DNA from: Cardiocondyla obscurior
Taxonomy: Eukaryota; Arthropoda; Insecta; Hymenoptera; Formicidae
DNA length: 64,000 nucleotides
Assembly (NCBI RefSeq): GCF_019399895.1
Contig: NC_091884.1
Location: 2,048,501-2,112,500, forward strand
Direction of reading: 5' to 3'
The translations under genes were made by a program, and so were the position numbers. Numbering within the stretch: position 1 is the stretch's first letter; each line of letters opens with the position of its first letter. Positions 61,335-64,000 of this stretch are shown in pieces. Under the pieces are notes generated by a model. That model had not been told where the DNA came from and made no database searches. It worked only from the letters and a program-made list of their open reading frames with translations.

Positions 61335-64000
61335 AGCCTGCTACATTCGTCTCCTTGCTGCCTAACCTCGGGGAGAATAAGGGATGACTAAGAAAACGGC
61401 GAAATCGGGCGCGCGAGTGAAATGTATGCACATAAATTGCGCAACTCTCCGCGCAATGCCATCGGCGTTGAAAGGGTTAATCAGCGAGGCGGTGGTAACC
61501 AAAAGGTACATTGAACTCGTATAACGGCGGCGATAAAGATGTCGACTTGCGGGTGGTTGTAAAAAAAAAAAAGAGAGAAAAAAAACATTCGACGAAAAGA
61601 CACGACGAAATAAGTAAATGGCGAAAAAGAAAAAAAAAAAAAACGCGGGAGCGCACGCACGTAGCACGCACGAATGCATCGCGTTGCGTGCAGCGTGTTA
61701 TATCTTCGTCTTGATAGGAGGCGCGTTTATAGTTTATGCGACGTAACATTTCCCTTGCGAATAAAAAATACGCCGTATAAATAAGAGTGCCCTATAAATG
61801 ACGCGTAGGAATTCGTTTTCATCCACTTCAAAAGTCTCCCGTGACAATTCAATCGGCTAGCATTAAATATTATGAACACGGTTTAATTTCAGTAAACTAA
61901 CATATTGTATCGTAATAAAATTAATTAAATCCATAAAAAAATTAAGAATTGGCGACAAATATATTTCTGTCGATGGAATATTAATATTAGATAGACTAAA
62001 AAAAAAAAATTTGTAAAACCGAATTTTATAAAAAAAAATCAACGAACGTCTCCCTACTGAACAGTACGCGTTGATTGAATTCGTTTCGATATTCTTTTCT
62101 CTTCGCTCGGAGCATCGACGCAACCAACATTCAAGAAGTCTCACGTGTTACGCAGACATTACGGACACGTGTCGCGCCGCGCAAGACGGAGGGCGGCCCT
62201 CTCCGAGCGTCGCGACGCCAGGAACTTTCGGAATTAAATCGACGGCTTTCGCGGTGCCGAGTAGGCGAACCGTAAATAAAAGCGAAAGACGCGTCCCGCG
62301 CGCTACGGATTCGTGACTCGCGTTTATAACTGGCGACGCGGGACATACACGACGGCCGTTTACACGCCGGATTTAATTTCGCGTTTAGTTTTCATGCAAA
62401 ACTACGCGGGGCCGGCGTAGAAATGAGATCGCTCGTGTTGCACGTTGTCGCTGACGAATCTATCTGAGATTTTATTTCAGGAATGCAGGCCGACGTGTTT
62501 CAAAAATGAATCTCGAGAGGGAGGAGAAAAATTACAATGCGTTATCACGCAACTCGCGCACGCTGGTTGCAATGGTTGTTTCAGTCGAATATCACTTCAC
62601 GTTAAATGCAAATTCGCGGGTAGTATATTCTTTTTTTTTTTGTCCGTTTCAAAGTCTCATTCTTAAAAAAATTTTCCTTCGCTGCATTACTTCATTATTT
62701 TATATGTAAATCGTGTATAGCATTCAATATCGCAATTCTAACGAGAATCACGATGCGTTTTTTAGGCTGTAAAATAATAATTAGCTGTTGCTCGTTTGAT
62801 ATTAATTACATTAAATTGTATTTCATTGTTATTTGATAACGCAGCTAATTGTCGAAACGTAACCTACGCATCTGACATTCGATGAATTTCATTGACATTG
62901 CAATATTAATCCTGCTGAAACGCAATATTATCTATGCGAAGGATCATATTTAGAGCAGCCACACAATTCATCGAATCTCGATTAATAATTAATTAATTTC
63001 TCACATTAATATTAATTATGCGTAGAACATTAATGTGATCACGCGTGGGAGTCGTCAACAGCCAAGTCCGCCGCCGATGTCTCTCCGCGCAGAGAAACTT
63101 TTCTTCGCCGTCCGTAAAAAAAAAGAAAGAAAAAAAAAAAAAATATCCGTAAAAGGATATTGCGCAAATATATAAACGCGTCTCGCCGTTGCATTATACA
63201 AACTATCCGACGTTTTGTAAATGACGCCCGCGATATTGCGCGGAAATATTAAAGCTACCGAGGGCTCTTTACTCTAGCTGATACTCTAGCGAATGCTTGT
63301 TTTGTTTAACAGGGAGAACGCAAGGCGGATCGAATGATCTATCCACCGTAGGAACTTGACGCTCTGATGCGGCGCGTATAACGTAGCTGCCGGATTTATC
63401 GCGATTCCGTCCCGGTCCCGGCGAAATCCACCGTAATGCAGATTCGAGAATCGTTCTTAGCGCGGCGCGCAATCACGGAGATATCCCGCGTAAAACGTTA
63501 TCGTAATGAAAATGATAATGAATTTAATAAACGAAGGAACCTGGATCCCGGAGGTATTTCAGGTCCTGACCCAATAGTTCGAGCGCTTTCACGCGCGCGC
63601 GATCTACATGCCGACAATTTCCTTTCACGCGGAAGAGAGAGACCGCCTCCCGTCGCACGCGGAATTCTTTCGGCGTTCGTCCCGGTCGTTTATTACGTCA
63701 TAATAATCCCGATCGCCTAGTGAGTGAATGTAATGTGCCGGAGCCCGGGCTCGCAGAGAGCGAGCGATATAAATCAGCCGGCGTAATATCGCGTCGGGAC
63801 GCGGCGCGACGGCCGCTTATACGCTGCATTGTTTCGGCAAAACCGGGGGAAACATAATGGCGGAACCCTAAGCATAATACAGGCCCGCGTCGCGTCGTTC
63901 CGACGGGGAAACAGGGAGCCTGAGAGCGGGCAACAAATTGGTTTTAAGACCGAGGAGCCGTGGGCGCTTTCCGCCATTGTGGCCGAGGTATTAATTAGCC
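61335..64000. other. unassigned DNA at the right edge
   Basis: This is the region upstream of the rhomboid candidate exon. It mixes AT-rich DNA with CpG-rich blocks (62.1-62.4 and 63.3-64.0 kb). I found no further exon resembling the proline-rich or basic N-terminal part of a rhomboid protein. The open frames at 62071-62316, 63269-63472 and 63436-63720 have no family features. A promoter for the rhomboid could lie here, but no TATA/initiator pair stands out. Confidence 0.5.

Noticed and set aside
1..64000. Transposon proteins, tRNA, rRNA, CRISPR arrays, bacterial or viral insert
   Set aside because: I looked for transposase, reverse-transcriptase and integrase motifs, tRNA T-loop patterns and regularly spaced repeats and saw none. 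A full scan would need dedicated software.

Overview
This window looks like nuclear DNA from an insect, most likely a hymenopteran such as an ant. It is AT-rich and full of poly-A/poly-T tracts and short microsatellites. CpG-rich patches interrupt it. The two genes that can be read with confidence have insect-type protein sequences and are cut by long introns with canonical GT/AG splice sites. I saw no prokaryotic operon structure, CRISPR array, rRNA, tRNA or transposase/reverse-transcriptase domain.

Layout. (1) 1-9.7 kb is AT-rich flanking DNA. It holds one weak, unrecognised minus-strand coding candidate near 2.7-3.5 kb. (2) 9.7-25.3 kb carries a complete plus-strand gene for a secreted C-type lectin-domain protein of 232 residues: a TATA-like promoter, a probable non-coding first exon, and coding exons at 11002-11137, 20358-20537 and 23961-24343. 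(3) 25.3-35.3 kb is mostly unassigned. It probably holds the convergent 3' ends of the two genes. The minus strand from 33.7 to 35.3 kb is purine-rich and gives several coding-like but unproven open stretches. (4) 35.3-61.3 kb carries a minus-strand rhomboid-family intramembrane serine protease with coding exons at 60294-60436, 50888-51000, 38793-38948 and 35319-35560. A possible tiny upstream exon lies at 61317-61334, and the true N-terminus may lie outside the window. (5) 61.3-64 kb is unassigned.

The genes are transcribed towards each other and share no obvious pathway. The lectin is predicted to be extracellular, and its close insect relatives include schlaff/Clect27-type proteins tied to cuticle or epidermal barrier. 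The rhomboid belongs to the class that in flies cleaves EGF-receptor ligands in the secretory pathway. Nothing here amounts to a clear new system. The best leads are a micro-exon that would complete the first membrane helix of the rhomboid, a frame-preserving exon that carries the catalytic serine, a 13-bp perfect hairpin followed by T8 in a lectin intron, a 20-bp duplication around the lectin splice acceptor, and a run of small hairpins at 16.1-16.2 kb.
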